Below, in pieces: positions 27,559-40,028 of a DNA stretch of 64,000 nt. Within the stretch, counting starts at the first letter, position 1. Each line of letters opens with the position of its first letter. The position numbers and the translations under genes are program-made. Source of the DNA: Desulfocurvus vexinensis DSM 17965 (GTDB lineage Bacteria > Desulfobacterota > Desulfovibrionia > Desulfovibrionales > Desulfovibrionaceae); NCBI RefSeq assembly GCF_000519125.1, contig NZ_JAEX01000014.1, positions 1-64,000 of the forward strand, in the 5' to 3' direction. The notes beneath the pieces were generated by a model. That model was not told the origin of the DNA. It ran no database searches and was given only the letters and a program-made list of their open reading frames with translations.

Positions 27559-28551
27559 TCACCCCGCGAACCTGAGCAGGCCCTTGCCCAGCAGGTCGTG
27601 CAGGTGGACCATGCCCACCAGCCGGTGCGCCTCGTCCACGATGGGCACCACGGTGATGGCCTTGGCTTCCATGAGGTCCAGGACCTGGGCCGCCGAGGCT
27701 TCGGGGGTCATGCTCGCGGGGTCGGGGGTCATCAGCCCGGCCACGGGCGCCCCGGGCTCGGCCCCGCCGCGCATGAGGATGCGCCGCACGTCGCCGTCGG
27801 ACACGAAGCCCGTGAGCCGCCCGCCCTCGCCGGTGACGGCCAGGGCGCCCAGGCCGCCCTCGTGCAGCCGCTCCAGGGCCTGGGCCCAGGTGGCGCCCTG
27901 GTCCACGGCGGGCACGTCGCCGGTGTGCATCAGCTCGGCCACGCGCATGGACAGCCGCTGGCCCAGGGCCCCACCGGGGTGGCAGCGCCGGAAGGCGGCG
28001 GCGTCGAAGGCGTTCCACTCGATGAGGCACACGGCCAGGGCGTCGCCCACGGCCAGGGCGGCGGTGGTGCTGGCCGTGGGGGCCAGGCCCAGGGGGCAGG
28101 CCTCGCGGGGCACCCCGGCGTCGATGACCACGTCGGCCAGGCGGCCCATGGTGGACTCGCGCTGCCCGGTGAGGGCGATGATGCGCACCCCGCTGGCCTT
28201 GAGGGTCGGCAGGATGGCGTTGAGCTCGTCGGTCTCCCCGCTGTTGGAGATGGCCAGGGCCACGTCCTCGGGGCGCAGCATGCCCAGGTCGCCGTGGGCG
28301 CCTTCCACGGGGTGCAGGAAAAAGGCGGGCGTGCCGGTGCTGGACAGGGTTGCGGCGATCTTGCGGCCCACAAGGCCGGACTTGCCGATGCCCGTGACCA
28401 CCACGCGGCCCGTGCATCCGGCCAGCAGATCCAGGGCGCGCACGAAGTCCGCGTCCAGGGCGTCGCGCACCCGCGCCAGCCCGCAGGCCTCGATGTCGAG
28501 CACCTCCCGGGCCAGGGCCAACCAGTCGCGCTCCAGTGCCTTGGGTCCCAC
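27559..28551 (-). CDS. kpsF: Arabinose-5-phosphate isomerase (KpsF/GutQ family)
   Basis: Makes D-arabinose-5-phosphate from ribulose-5-phosphate, the first step to Kdo for LPS. The 330-residue protein has an SIS domain (GRVVVTGIGKSGLVGRKIAA, STGTPAFFLHPVEGAHGDLG, ISNSGETDELNAIL) and two C-terminal CBS repeats (MHTGDVPAVDQG, MTPDPASMTPEAS). I place the start at a GTG (28551; V-G-P-K-A-L-E-R) because TAGGAGGGA stands about eight bases upstream; there is no in-frame ATG between it and purF. Twelve bases separate it from the purF stop. Confidence 0.9.
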   Translation of the reverse strand: MGPKALERDWLALAREVLDIEACGLARVRDALDADFVRALDLLAGCTGRVVVTGIGKSGLVGRKIAATLSSTGTPAFFLHPVEGAHGDLGMLRPEDVALAISNSGETDELNAILPTLKASGVRIIALTGQRESTMGRLADVVIDAGVPREACPLGLAPTASTTAALAVGDALAVCLIEWNAFDAAAFRRCHPGGALGQRLSMRVAELMHTGDVPAVDQGATWAQALERLHEGGLGALAVTGEGGRLTGFVSDGDVRRILMRGGAEPGAPVAGLMTPDPASMTPEASAAQVLDLMEAKAITVVPIVDEAHRLVGMVHLHDLLGKGLLRFAG

Positions 28552-28562
28552 CGCCGTCCCTC

Positions 28563-29972
28563 CTACCAGCTGAGCGCCCGGTCCTTTTCCAGGCACATCT
28601 TGCCCGTGCCCGCGCAGGGCTCCACGGGATACTGGCCGTTGAAACAGGCCAGGCAGAAGTCCCCGGGGTGCTCCACCGACGACAGCAGGCCCTCGATGGA
28701 CAGGTAGTGCAGGCTGTCCAGCCCGATGTAGCGCGCGATGTCTTCCACCGAGTGGTTGGCGGCAATGAGCTCGCCCTTGCTGGAGAAGTCGATGCCATAG
28801 AAGCACGGGGAGACGATGGCCGGGCAGGACACGCGCATATGGATCTCGCGCGCGCCCAGCTCGCGCAGCTTCTTGACCCGGGTGCGGATGGTCGTGCCGC
28901 GCACGATGGAATCCTCGACCACCACGATGCGCTTGCCCTCGACCATGCTGCGCACGGGGTTGAGCTTCATGCGCGTGGAGAAGTCGCGCATGTCCTGCGA
29001 GGGCTGGATGAAGGTCCGGCCCACGTAGTGGTTGCGGATCATGCAGTGCTCGTAGGGCAGGCCGGACTGCTGGGCGTAGCCCACGCAGGCGTAGACCCCC
29101 GAGTCGGGGAACGGCATGACGAAATCGGCGTCCACCGGCGCCTCGCGGGCCAGGGCCATGCCCATGGCCTTGCGGCGCTGGTACACGTTCTGGCCGAAGA
29201 CGTAGGAGTCGGGCCGCGCGAAATAGATCAGCTCGAAGATGCACTGGCTGGTGCCGTTCTTCTCGGCGTAGCGCAGGCTGCGCTGGCCGTGGCTGTCGAT
29301 GACCAGCATCTCGCCCGGGGCCACGGGCCGCAGGTATTCGGCCTCCAGCAGGTCGAAGGCGCAGGTCTCGCTGGCCAGCACGCAGGCGTCGCCCAGCCGG
29401 CCCAGGGCCAGGGGCCGGAAGCCGCTGGGGTCCTTGAGGGCGATGAGCTTGTCGCCCGCCAGGATGAGCAGGCTGAAGGAGCCGCGCACCGTGCGGCAGG
29501 CCGCGCCCACGGCCTCCTCGATGGGCATGCCCTCGACCATCATGTTGCGCGCGATGAGGTGCACGATGACTTCGGAGTCCATGGTGGTCTGGAAGATGGT
29601 GCCGTGCTTTTCCAGCTCCTCGCGCAGCTCCAGGGCGTTGACGAGGTTGCCGTTGTGGGCGATGGCCAGCTGCTGGTCGCCAAAGCGCACCAGAAGCGGC
29701 TGGGCGTTGCGGATCAGCGAGGCGCCGGTGGTGGAGTAGCGGATATGGCCCACGGCCACCTCGCCCTTGAGCTCCTTGGACAGGTGGCGCTCGCTGAAGA
29801 CCTCGGCCACCAGGCCCATGCCTTTCTGCTCGCGGATGCCCGCGCCGTCCCAGGTCACGATGCCCGCGCTCTCCTGGCCGCGGTGCTGCTGGGCGAACAG
29901 GCCGAAATAGGTCATCCGGGCGGCTTCGGGATGGTTGGCGATGCCGAACAGGCCGCAGTATTCACGTTTCAT
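28563..29972 (-). CDS. purF: Amidophosphoribosyltransferase
   Basis: Commits PRPP to purine synthesis by forming 5-phosphoribosylamine from glutamine. The 469-residue protein starts MKREYCGLFGIANH: Cys6 becomes the N-terminal nucleophile after loss of a five-residue propeptide. The glutaminase shows QQHRGQESAG and HNGNLVN; the PRPP loop is VVVEDSIVRGTTIR. Cysteines in SPCFYGIDF and FCLACFNGQYP match the 4Fe-4S site of Bacillus-type PurF, absent from the E. coli enzyme, implying oxygen-sensitive control. It stands between carB and kpsF in the same direction. Confidence 0.96.
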   Translation of the reverse strand: MKREYCGLFGIANHPEAARMTYFGLFAQQHRGQESAGIVTWDGAGIREQKGMGLVAEVFSERHLSKELKGEVAVGHIRYSTTGASLIRNAQPLLVRFGDQQLAIAHNGNLVNALELREELEKHGTIFQTTMDSEVIVHLIARNMMVEGMPIEEAVGAACRTVRGSFSLLILAGDKLIALKDPSGFRPLALGRLGDACVLASETCAFDLLEAEYLRPVAPGEMLVIDSHGQRSLRYAEKNGTSQCIFELIYFARPDSYVFGQNVYQRRKAMGMALAREAPVDADFVMPFPDSGVYACVGYAQQSGLPYEHCMIRNHYVGRTFIQPSQDMRDFSTRMKLNPVRSMVEGKRIVVVEDSIVRGTTIRTRVKKLRELGAREIHMRVSCPAIVSPCFYGIDFSSKGELIAANHSVEDIARYIGLDSLHYLSIEGLLSSVEHPGDFCLACFNGQYPVEPCAGTGKMCLEKDRALSW

Positions 29973-30013
29973 GTGCTTGCCGGTGGCTGGTGTGTTGCTG
30001 GTTGTCGCGGCCT

Positions 30014-33247
<3,234 letters not shown>

Positions 33248-33370
33248 GTGGGTCGGTCGGGGGGTTCGGGTTTCGTGTTCGTGCCGGGGGGCGGACGCCG
33301 GAAAAGCGGGAGCTGGCCGGAGGCCGGAGCGGGCGGGGGCCGGTGGCGTCCCCGGAAAAAGCACCCGGGT

Positions 33371-33399
33371 TTTATAGGTCAGCGCGGCGCCGGAGTAAA
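33371..33399 (-). promoter_or_regulatory. Sigma-70 type promoter of carB
   Basis: On the minus strand TTTACT (33394-33399) and TATAAA (33371-33376) stand 17 bases apart. The predicted transcript has a leader of about 115 bases, beginning with a short CCCGGGTGC hairpin-like segment. The rest of the 33248-33627 interval is very GC-rich and holds no gene; a stem GCCTTTC/GAAAGGC (33605-33628) lies at the metG stop and may end that transcript. Confidence 0.6.
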
Positions 33400-33627
33400 G
33401 GGAAAAGACCCGCCCCCGGGCCCGGGCAGGCCGCGCCCACCGGGCCTCGCGGGCTGCGGGTGCCCCGCCCTGCCCCGCCCGGGGCGCCTGGGCGGAGCCT
33501 GGCCCGGGGCGCCATGGCCGGGGCCGCCCCGGGGGCGCGCGGCAGGGGCCGGGGCTCCGTCCCGGCAAATCGCGCCCACCCCGCCCCGGACGAAGCGCCG
33601 CGCGGCCTTTCGGCCAGCCGGGAAAGG

Positions 33628-35598
33628 CTAGGACACCTTGGCGCCCGCAGCCACCGCCCCGCTGGCGGTAAGCAGCTCCATGCCGCCATCGCGGCGCACG
33701 GCCAGGATCATGCCGTGGCTGGTCTGCCCGCGCAGGGCGCGCGGAGCGAGGTTGGCGACCACCACCACCTGGCGGCCCACCAGATCCTCGGCCTGGAAGA
33801 ACTCGCGCAGCCCCGCCACAACCTGGCGCGGCGCGGCCTCGCCCAGGTCCACCTGGACCACGAAGAGCCGGTCGGCATCCGGATGCGGCGCGGCGGCGAG
33901 CACGGTGCCCACGCGCAGGTCGAGCTTCTGGAAATCCGCGAACTCGATGACGCCGGGGTCCGGCTGGGGCGCCGGGGCGGCCTTTTTCTCGGGCTTGGCC
34001 TTGTCCTTGGCCTTGGCTTTTTCCTCAGCTGCGGGCTGGGGCGCAGGCTCCTCGCGGGGCGGGTCCACGCGCGGGAAGAGGTTCGACCCGGCGGCCAGGG
34101 CCGTGCCGGGGGCAAGCCCGCCGAAGCCCTGGGCCTCGGCGCCGAGGTCCACCCGCGCCAGGTCGAAGGCGCCGCCAAGCTGGGCGGTCATGGCCTCGGC
34201 GGTGCCGGGCATCACCGGCCACACGAACAGGGCCACCTTGCGCATCATCTCCAGCAGCGTGTAGAGCACCGCCGCCAGTTCGTCCGTGCGGCCCTGCTTG
34301 AAAAGCGCCCAGGGCGCGGCGCTGTCCACGTACTTGTTGAGGGCGCGCACCAGCTCCCACAGCGATTCCAGGGCCTGGCCGAACTCCAGGCGGGCGAACA
34401 GGGTCGTGTAGTTGGCGAAGGCGTTGCGCGCCAGCTCGCCCAGGTCGGCGTCCGCCGGGGCCGTGCGCGCGCCGGGGTCGGGCACCTGGCCGCCGAAGTA
34501 CTTGTGGGTCATGGCCAGCACACGCGAGAAGAGGTTGCCCAGGTCGTTGGCCAGGTCGGCGTTGAGCCGCCCCACCAGGGCCTCCTCGGAGAAGGAGGCG
34601 TCGCGCCCGAAGCGCATCTCGCGCAGCAGGAAATAGCGGAAGGCGTCCAGCCCGTAGCGGTCGCGCATGGCCAGGGGCTCCACCACGTTGCCCAGGGACT
34701 TGGACATCTTGGTGTCCTTGATCAGCCAGTAGCCGTGGACGTTGAGGTGCCGGTAGACCGGCAGCCCGGCGGCCTTGAGCATGGTCGGCCAGAACACGGC
34801 GTGGGGCTTGAGAATGTCCTTGGCCACCAGATGGTCGGTGTGCTCCCAGAAGCGCGCGAACAGCGCGCCGTCCGGCCAGCCCATGGCCGTGACGTAGTTG
34901 ATGAGCGCGTCGAACCAGACGTAGGTCACGTAGTCGGGGTCGAAGGGCAGCTCGATGCCCCAGGTCAGGCGCGTTTTGGGCCGCGAGATGCACAGGTCGT
35001 CCAGCACGCCCATGTCGAGCATGGACAGGACCTCGTTGCGGTAGCGCTCGGGGCGAATGAAGTCCGGGTTGGCCAGGATGTGCTCCTTGAGCCAGCCCTG
35101 GTACTTGGACATGCGGAAGAAATAGTTGGCCTCGCTGATTTTCGCGGGCGGCACCTTGTGGTCCGGGCAGCAGCCCTGGGCGTCGAGGTCCTTCTCGGTG
35201 AGGAACTGCTCGCAGCCGTAGCAGTACAACCCCTCGTAGTTCTTCAGATAGATATCGCCCGCGTCGTAGACCTTCTGCAGGATGGCCTGCACGACTGCCT
35301 TGTGGCGCGGCTCGGTGGTGCGGATGAAGTCGTCGTTGGTGACGCCAAGGGCGGGCCACAGGTCGCGGAACTGCGCGCTCACGGCGTCCACGTACTGCTG
35401 CGGCGTGCTGCCGGCCTTCTCGGCGGCCTGCACGATCTTGTCGCCGTGCTCGTCGGTGCCGGTGAGGAAAAACGTCTCGTCGCCGCACAGGCGGTGGAAG
35501 CGCGCCAGGCTGTCGGCCACGATGGTCGTATAGGCATGCCCCAGGTGGGGCTTGGCGTTCACGTAGTAGATGGGCGTGGTGATGGAAAAACGGCTCAA
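33628..35598 (-). CDS. metG: Methionyl-tRNA synthetase
   Basis: Charges tRNA-Met. The 656-residue protein has the class I signatures HLGH in [11 protein letters not shown] and KMSKS in [13 protein letters not shown], a zinc-binding insert with CYGCEQFL...GCCPDHK, and after a low-complexity Lys/Ala/Pro linker a C-terminal tRNA-binding OB domain ([20 protein letters not shown]). The start [13 protein letters not shown] is standard. It follows the ricT gene by 33 bases and is probably co-transcribed with it. Confidence 0.97.
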   Translation of the reverse strand: MSRFSITTPIYYVNAKPHLGHAYTTIVADSLARFHRLCGDETFFLTGTDEHGDKIVQAAEKAGSTPQQYVDAVSAQFRDLWPALGVTNDDFIRTTEPRHKAVVQAILQKVYDAGDIYLKNYEGLYCYGCEQFLTEKDLDAQGCCPDHKVPPAKISEANYFFRMSKYQGWLKEHILANPDFIRPERYRNEVLSMLDMGVLDDLCISRPKTRLTWGIELPFDPDYVTYVWFDALINYVTAMGWPDGALFARFWEHTDHLVAKDILKPHAVFWPTMLKAAGLPVYRHLNVHGYWLIKDTKMSKSLGNVVEPLAMRDRYGLDAFRYFLLREMRFGRDASFSEEALVGRLNADLANDLGNLFSRVLAMTHKYFGGQVPDPGARTAPADADLGELARNAFANYTTLFARLEFGQALESLWELVRALNKYVDSAAPWALFKQGRTDELAAVLYTLLEMMRKVALFVWPVMPGTAEAMTAQLGGAFDLARVDLGAEAQGFGGLAPGTALAAGSNLFPRVDPPREEPAPQPAAEEKAKAKDKAKPEKKAAPAPQPDPGVIEFADFQKLDLRVGTVLAAAPHPDADRLFVVQVDLGEAAPRQVVAGLREFFQAEDLVGRQVVVVANLAPRALRGQTSHGMILAVRRDGGMELLTASGAVAAGAKVS

Positions 35599-35631
35599 GA
35601 TCGGTCCTCCTGTGGTGTCCGCTGCCGTGGA

Positions 35632-36909
35632 TTATTCGTTGGAGCCGCCGTCGGAGCGCGGCTTGCGCCGCCGCCTGCGGCGGGAAGGCTTGGCCCCGGC
35701 GGGCCGTGCCTCGCCGGGCGCGGGGGCCTCGGGGCGGGGCTCCTTGCGGCCCGAGCCCGCGCGCGGGTGGCGCCGGGGGCGCGAGGAGCCGTCCTGCGCG
35801 CCCCCCTGGGCCTCGCGGGGTTCGCGGGCCGCAGGGGCGGCGGGCGCCTCGGGAGCCGCGTCGGCAAATTCGGCGGGCGCGGGCTCCGCCGGGGGCTGCC
35901 CCCAGGAGGCGGCGGGGGCATCCGCCCCGCCCTCGCTCCCGGAGTCGCCCGGGCCGGGGGCCGGGGCGGCATCGGGGCGCGGGCCGCGCGCCGCAGGGCC
36001 GCCGGGGGCGGCGCCGGGCCCGCGCTGACCCGGGCGGCCACCCCGGCGCGGGGGCTGGGGCGGCGCGGGCTGGGGCTCGGGCCGGGGCACCTGGGGGTCG
36101 TAGCGCCGAGGGTTCAGGGCCTGCCATTCCTCAAGGGTCAGCTCGCGCTCCTCGCCCATCTCGGTGAACACGGTGATGCCGCCGCGGAAGAAGTTGGCGC
36201 GCAGAATCTTCATCAGCCCCTGGTCGGTGTCCATGCGCTTGCCGATCTTCGGGCACTGGCGGTAGAACTCGCGGTAGTTCTCCTCCTCGAAGGACAGGCA
36301 ACACAGCAGCCGCCCGCAGATGCCCGAGATCTTGGTCGGGTTCAGGAACAGGTTCTGCTCCTTGGCCATCTTGATGGTCACCGGGGCGAACTTGCGCATG
36401 AAGCGGCGGCAACAGGCCACCTGCCCGCAATTGCCCACGGCCCCGAGCATCTGCGTCTCGTGGCGCACGCCGATCTGGCGCAGCTCGATGCGCGTGCGGT
36501 AGTTGCGCACCAGGTCCTTGACCAGCTCGCGGAAGTCGATGCGCCCCGGGGCGGTGAAATAGAAGACCATCTTGCTGTGGTCGAAGAAGACCTCCACGTC
36601 CACGAGCTTCATCTCCAGCTCGCGTTCGGACACGCACTGGCGGCAGAAGCGGTAGGCCTCGCGGGCCAGGGCCGCGTTCTCGGCCTCGGCGACCAGGTCC
36701 TCCTCGATGGCCAGGCGGAAGATGGGCTTGAGATCCTGCTCGGGCACGCCCTCGGGCGCGGCCTCGCTCACGGTGAGCACCGTGCCCAGGCCCATGCCCT
36801 GGTCGGTCTTGACGATGACCCGGTCGCCCTTGGCGACCACGAAGGGGCCGGAATCGAAGAAATATATCTGGCCGTAGTCGCTGAACTTCAGGCCCAAAAC
36901 ATGGCTCAT
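35632..36909 (-). CDS. ricT: PSP1-domain protein RicT with a long disordered tail
   Basis: 425 residues. The N-terminal 270 residues are the PSP1 domain: GLKFSDYGQIYFFDSGPFVV at the start, then VFFDHSKMVFYFTAPGRIDF and a Cys-rich core (GNCGQVACCRRF, GICGRLLCCLSFE) that binds Fe-S in the Bacillus Ric complex, where it acts in RNA processing. Residues about 280-425 are Pro/Ala/Gly/Arg low complexity, ending with a basic cluster PSRRRRRRKPR. Such a tail could bind nucleic acid. I chose the ATG at 36909 (MSHVLGLKF); upstream codons are not PSP1-like. RicT genes commonly neighbour metG, as here. Confidence 0.88.
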   Translation of the reverse strand: MSHVLGLKFSDYGQIYFFDSGPFVVAKGDRVIVKTDQGMGLGTVLTVSEAAPEGVPEQDLKPIFRLAIEEDLVAEAENAALAREAYRFCRQCVSERELEMKLVDVEVFFDHSKMVFYFTAPGRIDFRELVKDLVRNYRTRIELRQIGVRHETQMLGAVGNCGQVACCRRFMRKFAPVTIKMAKEQNLFLNPTKISGICGRLLCCLSFEEENYREFYRQCPKIGKRMDTDQGLMKILRANFFRGGITVFTEMGEERELTLEEWQALNPRRYDPQVPRPEPQPAPPQPPRRGGRPGQRGPGAAPGGPAARGPRPDAAPAPGPGDSGSEGGADAPAASWGQPPAEPAPAEFADAAPEAPAAPAAREPREAQGGAQDGSSRPRRHPRAGSGRKEPRPEAPAPGEARPAGAKPSRRRRRRKPRSDGGSNE

Positions 36910-37085
36910 GTGCGTCTCGCTTGCGTTCTCGGCGTCGGTGGAACGCATCCATATAAAACAGATCGGCCCGAACAGCAAACGCCCGGGCCCGGGCCGCCCC
37001 GGGAGGGGGCCATCCCCGGCGGTTGACTTGGCGCCGCGCGGGGTTATCCTTCCCTGTGCGGGCCGCGCCCGCAAAGGAGGCCCCC

Positions 37086-37793
37086 ATGTACACCGTCGTT
37101 CCCCTGCTTACCGGCGTGCGCAACCCGGACCAGGGCATCATGACCTACCAGCGCGACTACGGCAAACCCATCTGGCTGCCCATCTACGCCCTGCTCGTGC
37201 GCGGCAACGGGCGCACCATCCTGGTGGACACCGGGCTGGACGAGGACGAGGCCATGGTGCCCGCCGGGTTCCAGGAGCAGACCGGGCTTGCGCCCCTGCC
37301 GCTGACCGAGGCCCTGGCCGCCCACGGCGTGGCGCCCGAAGACGTGGACACCGTCATCAACACCCACCTGCACGACGACCACTGCGGCAACAACCGCCTG
37401 TTCCCCGGCGCGACGCACTACGTGCAGCGCAAGGAGCTGGAATTCCAGCGCAACCCCCACCCGCTGGACCACCGCTACGACGAGTACTTCACCGAGGGCG
37501 TCCAGTTCCAGGTGCTGGACGGCGACGCCGAGCCCGTGCCGGGCATCCGCTGCCTCTTGACCCCCGGGCACACCCCGGGCTGCCAGACGGTGGTCATCCC
37601 CACGGCCTCGGGCGACGTGGCCCTGCCCGGGCAATGCTGCAACGAGAAGAACTTCCCGGACAACGGCCCGGCCATCTGCCCCGGGGTGCACACCGACGCC
37701 CTGGCCGCCTACGACAGCATGCAGCGCATCAAGGCCCTGGACGCGCGCATCCTGCCCACCCACGGCCTGAGCTGGGCCACCCTGCGCTTCTAG
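37086..37793 (+). CDS. Metallo-beta-lactamase fold hydrolase (AHL-lactonase-like)
   Basis: 235 residues. The dinuclear metal motif HLHDDH lies in NTHLHDDHCGNN, with a further ligand His in TPGHTPGC; the start region YALLVRGNGRTILVDTGLD is typical of the N-acyl-homoserine lactonase branch. The bridging Asp expected near GDVALPGQCCN is not obvious (Gln there), so the active-site geometry may differ. Quorum-quenching cannot be assumed; many such enzymes cleave other esters or lactones. A strong AAAGGAGG site precedes the ATG. Single gene on the plus strand between two minus-strand operons. Confidence 0.75.
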   Translation: MYTVVPLLTGVRNPDQGIMTYQRDYGKPIWLPIYALLVRGNGRTILVDTGLDEDEAMVPAGFQEQTGLAPLPLTEALAAHGVAPEDVDTVINTHLHDDHCGNNRLFPGATHYVQRKELEFQRNPHPLDHRYDEYFTEGVQFQVLDGDAEPVPGIRCLLTPGHTPGCQTVVIPTASGDVALPGQCCNEKNFPDNGPAICPGVHTDALAAYDSMQRIKALDARILPTHGLSWATLRF

Positions 37794-37824
37794 CCCCGGC
37801 CGGACCGCCAGCCCGGCCAACGAA

Positions 37825-37860
37825 CGACGCCCCCGGCGCAGCGCTGCGCCGGGGGCGTCG
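37825..37860. terminator. 36-bp perfect palindrome between convergent genes
   Basis: Eighteen bases (CGACGCCCCCGGCGCAGC) are followed immediately by their exact complement, between the hydrolase and lpxI stops. A bidirectional terminator is the natural reading, although no T run follows. Confidence 0.55.
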
Positions 37861-37889
37861 TGCATGTCCGCCCGGACGGCCCGGCCCGC

Positions 37890-38729
37890 TCAGGCCCCGG
37901 CCTCGGGGGGCAGGCCCAGGTACTGCGCGCTCAGGCCCACCAGCCGGATGCCGTGGCGCTCGGCCAGGGCCACGCTCTCTTCCAGGTCGAAGAACACCGA
38001 GCGCCCGGCCTCGATGCCGATGCACGAGCCGCCCACGGCGGCCATGGCCCGCACCGTGCCCGGTCCGGCGGCGGGCAGGTCGATGCGCGCGTCCTGCCCG
38101 GGCTTGAAGACCTTGCACAGCACGCAGCCCTTGCCCACCAGCTCCCCCGCGCGGGCAATGGCCGCGTCGGTGCCCTCGGGCCCCTCCACGGCGCCCACGA
38201 CGCCCGAGCGGATGAGCAGCGACTGGCCGATGTCCATGCGGCCCAGGGCCTTGGCCATGGGCCAGGCCAGGCGCAGGTCGTCCAGGTCGGAGGCCCGGGG
38301 GGGCTTGGCCGTCAGCGGCCCCTCGGGGGTGGCCATGCCGGGCAGCAGCTCCAGGGCGCTGGACAGGTGCAGGCCCTGGCGCTCCAGCTCCCCGGCCAGG
38401 GTGCGCAGGATGGCATCGTCGCCTTTGCCCGCCAAGCGCAGCAGCAGCTTGGCCGCCAGCCAGTCGGGGCGCAGGTCCATGGCCCGGGGCTTGTTGATGG
38501 TGCCCGCGAAGACGACACGGGTCGCGCCCTGGTCCTTGAAGGTCCGCAGCAGGCGCGAGACCTGGCCCAGGTGCAGCTCGACGTAGGAGGCCGTTTCGGC
38601 GGCCAGGGCCGGGTCCGTATTGCCGGCAAAGCCCACGGCCACCACGGCGGCGCCCGCCGCGCGCCCCGCGCGGGCCACCAGGAAGGGGAACTGCCCGCCC
38701 CCGGCGATGAGCCCGATGACCTCCGCCAT
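37890..38729 (-). CDS. lpxI: UDP-2,3-diacylglucosamine pyrophosphatase LpxI
   Basis: Cleaves UDP-2,3-diacylglucosamine to lipid X in the lipid A pathway; the LpxI type replaces LpxH in many alpha- and deltaproteobacteria. The 279-residue protein begins AEVIGLIAGGGQFPFLVARA and carries VVFAGTINKPRAMDLRPDW, GDDAILRTLAGELER, the DIGQSLLIRSGVVGAVEGPE segment and a late GPGTVRAMAAVGGSCIGIEA. Last gene of the lysS-to-lpxI unit, 17 bases after lpxA. Confidence 0.94.
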   Translation of the reverse strand: MAEVIGLIAGGGQFPFLVARAGRAAGAAVVAVGFAGNTDPALAAETASYVELHLGQVSRLLRTFKDQGATRVVFAGTINKPRAMDLRPDWLAAKLLLRLAGKGDDAILRTLAGELERQGLHLSSALELLPGMATPEGPLTAKPPRASDLDDLRLAWPMAKALGRMDIGQSLLIRSGVVGAVEGPEGTDAAIARAGELVGKGCVLCKVFKPGQDARIDLPAAGPGTVRAMAAVGGSCIGIEAGRSVFFDLEESVALAERHGIRLVGLSAQYLGLPPEAGA

Positions 38730-38746
38730 GCCCGTGCCCCCCGGGG

Positions 38747-39562
38747 CTACTCGCCCCGGTTCTGGCCGTTGCGCAGGCCGCTGTCGCAGAGCATCCCGCG
38801 CTCGCTGGAGCGGATGAACTCCAGCAGCCGGGCCACTTCGGGGATGGCGCCCAGGGTTTCCTGGACCTCGGCCAGGGCCTCCTGGCGCTCCTTGCCTGCG
38901 CGCCAGATGAGCTTGTAGGCCTTCTTCAGGCCCGAGATGGCCTCGGCGGAAAAGCCGCCCCGGCGCAGGCCGATGAGGTTCAGCCCGCGCAGCTGCGCGC
39001 GCACCCCGGCGGCCAGCACGAAGGGCGGAACGTCCTGGCTGACGCCGGACATGCCGCCCACGAAGCCGAACTCGCCCACGCGCGCGAACTGGTGCACGCC
39101 CGACATGCCGCTGATCACGGCGTGGTGGCCCAGGTCCACGTGCCCGGCCAGCATGACCCCGTTGGCCATGATCACGTTGTCGCCGATGTGGCAGTCGTGG
39201 GCCACATGGGCGTAGGCCATGATCATGCAGCCCGAGCCGATGATGGTCTCGCCGCGCCCGGTCTCGGTGCCGCGGTGCAGGGTCACGAACTCGCGCACGA
39301 TGTTGTTGTCGCCCATGGTCAGGCGGGTGGTGCCGCCGCGGTACTTGATGTCCTGCGGGTCGCCGCCCACGTAGGCGTAGGAATGGATATGGTTGCCCCG
39401 GCCCATGGTGGTGTGGGCGTGGACCTGGCAGTAGGCGCCGATGGTCGTGCCTTCGCCGATGACGGTCTTGTCCTGGATCACGGAGAAGGGCCCGATGGTC
39501 ACGCCCTCGCCGATCTCGGCCCCGGGGTGGACCACGGCGGAGCTGTGGATGTTCGTCGCCAC
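38747..39562 (-). CDS. lpxA: UDP-N-acetylglucosamine acyltransferase
   Basis: First lipid A step: transfers a hydroxyacyl chain from ACP to UDP-GlcNAc. 271 residues of left-handed beta-helix hexapeptides, for example HPGAEIGEGVTIGPFSVIQD, with VTLHRGTETGRGETIIG and the catalytic-region AYAHVAHDCHIGD, then a helical C-terminus. The start is GTG at 39562, two bases from the fabZ stop. An lpxD-fabZ-lpxA order is classical. Confidence 0.96.
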   Translation of the reverse strand: MATNIHSSAVVHPGAEIGEGVTIGPFSVIQDKTVIGEGTTIGAYCQVHAHTTMGRGNHIHSYAYVGGDPQDIKYRGGTTRLTMGDNNIVREFVTLHRGTETGRGETIIGSGCMIMAYAHVAHDCHIGDNVIMANGVMLAGHVDLGHHAVISGMSGVHQFARVGEFGFVGGMSGVSQDVPPFVLAAGVRAQLRGLNLIGLRRGGFSAEAISGLKKAYKLIWRAGKERQEALAEVQETLGAIPEVARLLEFIRSSERGMLCDSGLRNGQNRGE

Positions 39563-39563
39563 G

Positions 39564-40028
39564 TTACATGTCCTCGCGGTTGGCGATGGCTGCGGTCATG
39601 GTACCCGAGGCGACGATCTTGCCGTCCACCAGGGCCTGCCCGCTCATCTTGACCAGGGAAAGCTTGCGCCGCACGTCGAAGACCTGCAGCTCCAGCCGGT
39701 CGCCGGGCACCACCGGGGCGCGGAAGCGCACGTTGTCGATGCCCGCGAACAGGAAGACCTTGCTGCCGTCGCACAGCGCCGGGTCGCTCATGAGGGTCAA
39801 GAGCCCCCCAGCCTGGGCCAGGGCCTCGCAGATGAGCACCCCGGGCATCACCGGCAGCCCCGGGAAGTGGCCCTGGAAGAACGGCTCGTTGAAGGTGACG
39901 TTCTTGTAGCCCTCCAGGCGCTGGCCGGGCTCGAAGGCAGTCACCCGGTCCACCATGAGGAACGGGTAGCGGTGCGGCAGCAGCTTGAGGATCTCGGCGA
40001 TCATCATGGGGGTCGGCAATGCGCTCAT
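39564..40028 (-). CDS. fabZ: 3-hydroxyacyl-ACP dehydratase FabZ
   Basis: Dehydrates hydroxyacyl-ACP in fatty acid synthesis, competing with LpxA and LpxD for substrate. 154 residues with LLPHRYPFLMVDRV, the hot-dog-fold catalytic FQGHFPGLPVMPGVLICEAL (His and Glu) and a terminal AIANREDM. The ATG at 40028 overlaps the lpxD stop by four bases. Confidence 0.96.
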   Translation of the reverse strand: MSALPTPMMIAEILKLLPHRYPFLMVDRVTAFEPGQRLEGYKNVTFNEPFFQGHFPGLPVMPGVLICEALAQAGGLLTLMSDPALCDGSKVFLFAGIDNVRFRAPVVPGDRLELQVFDVRRKLSLVKMSGQALVDGKIVASGTMTAAIANREDM

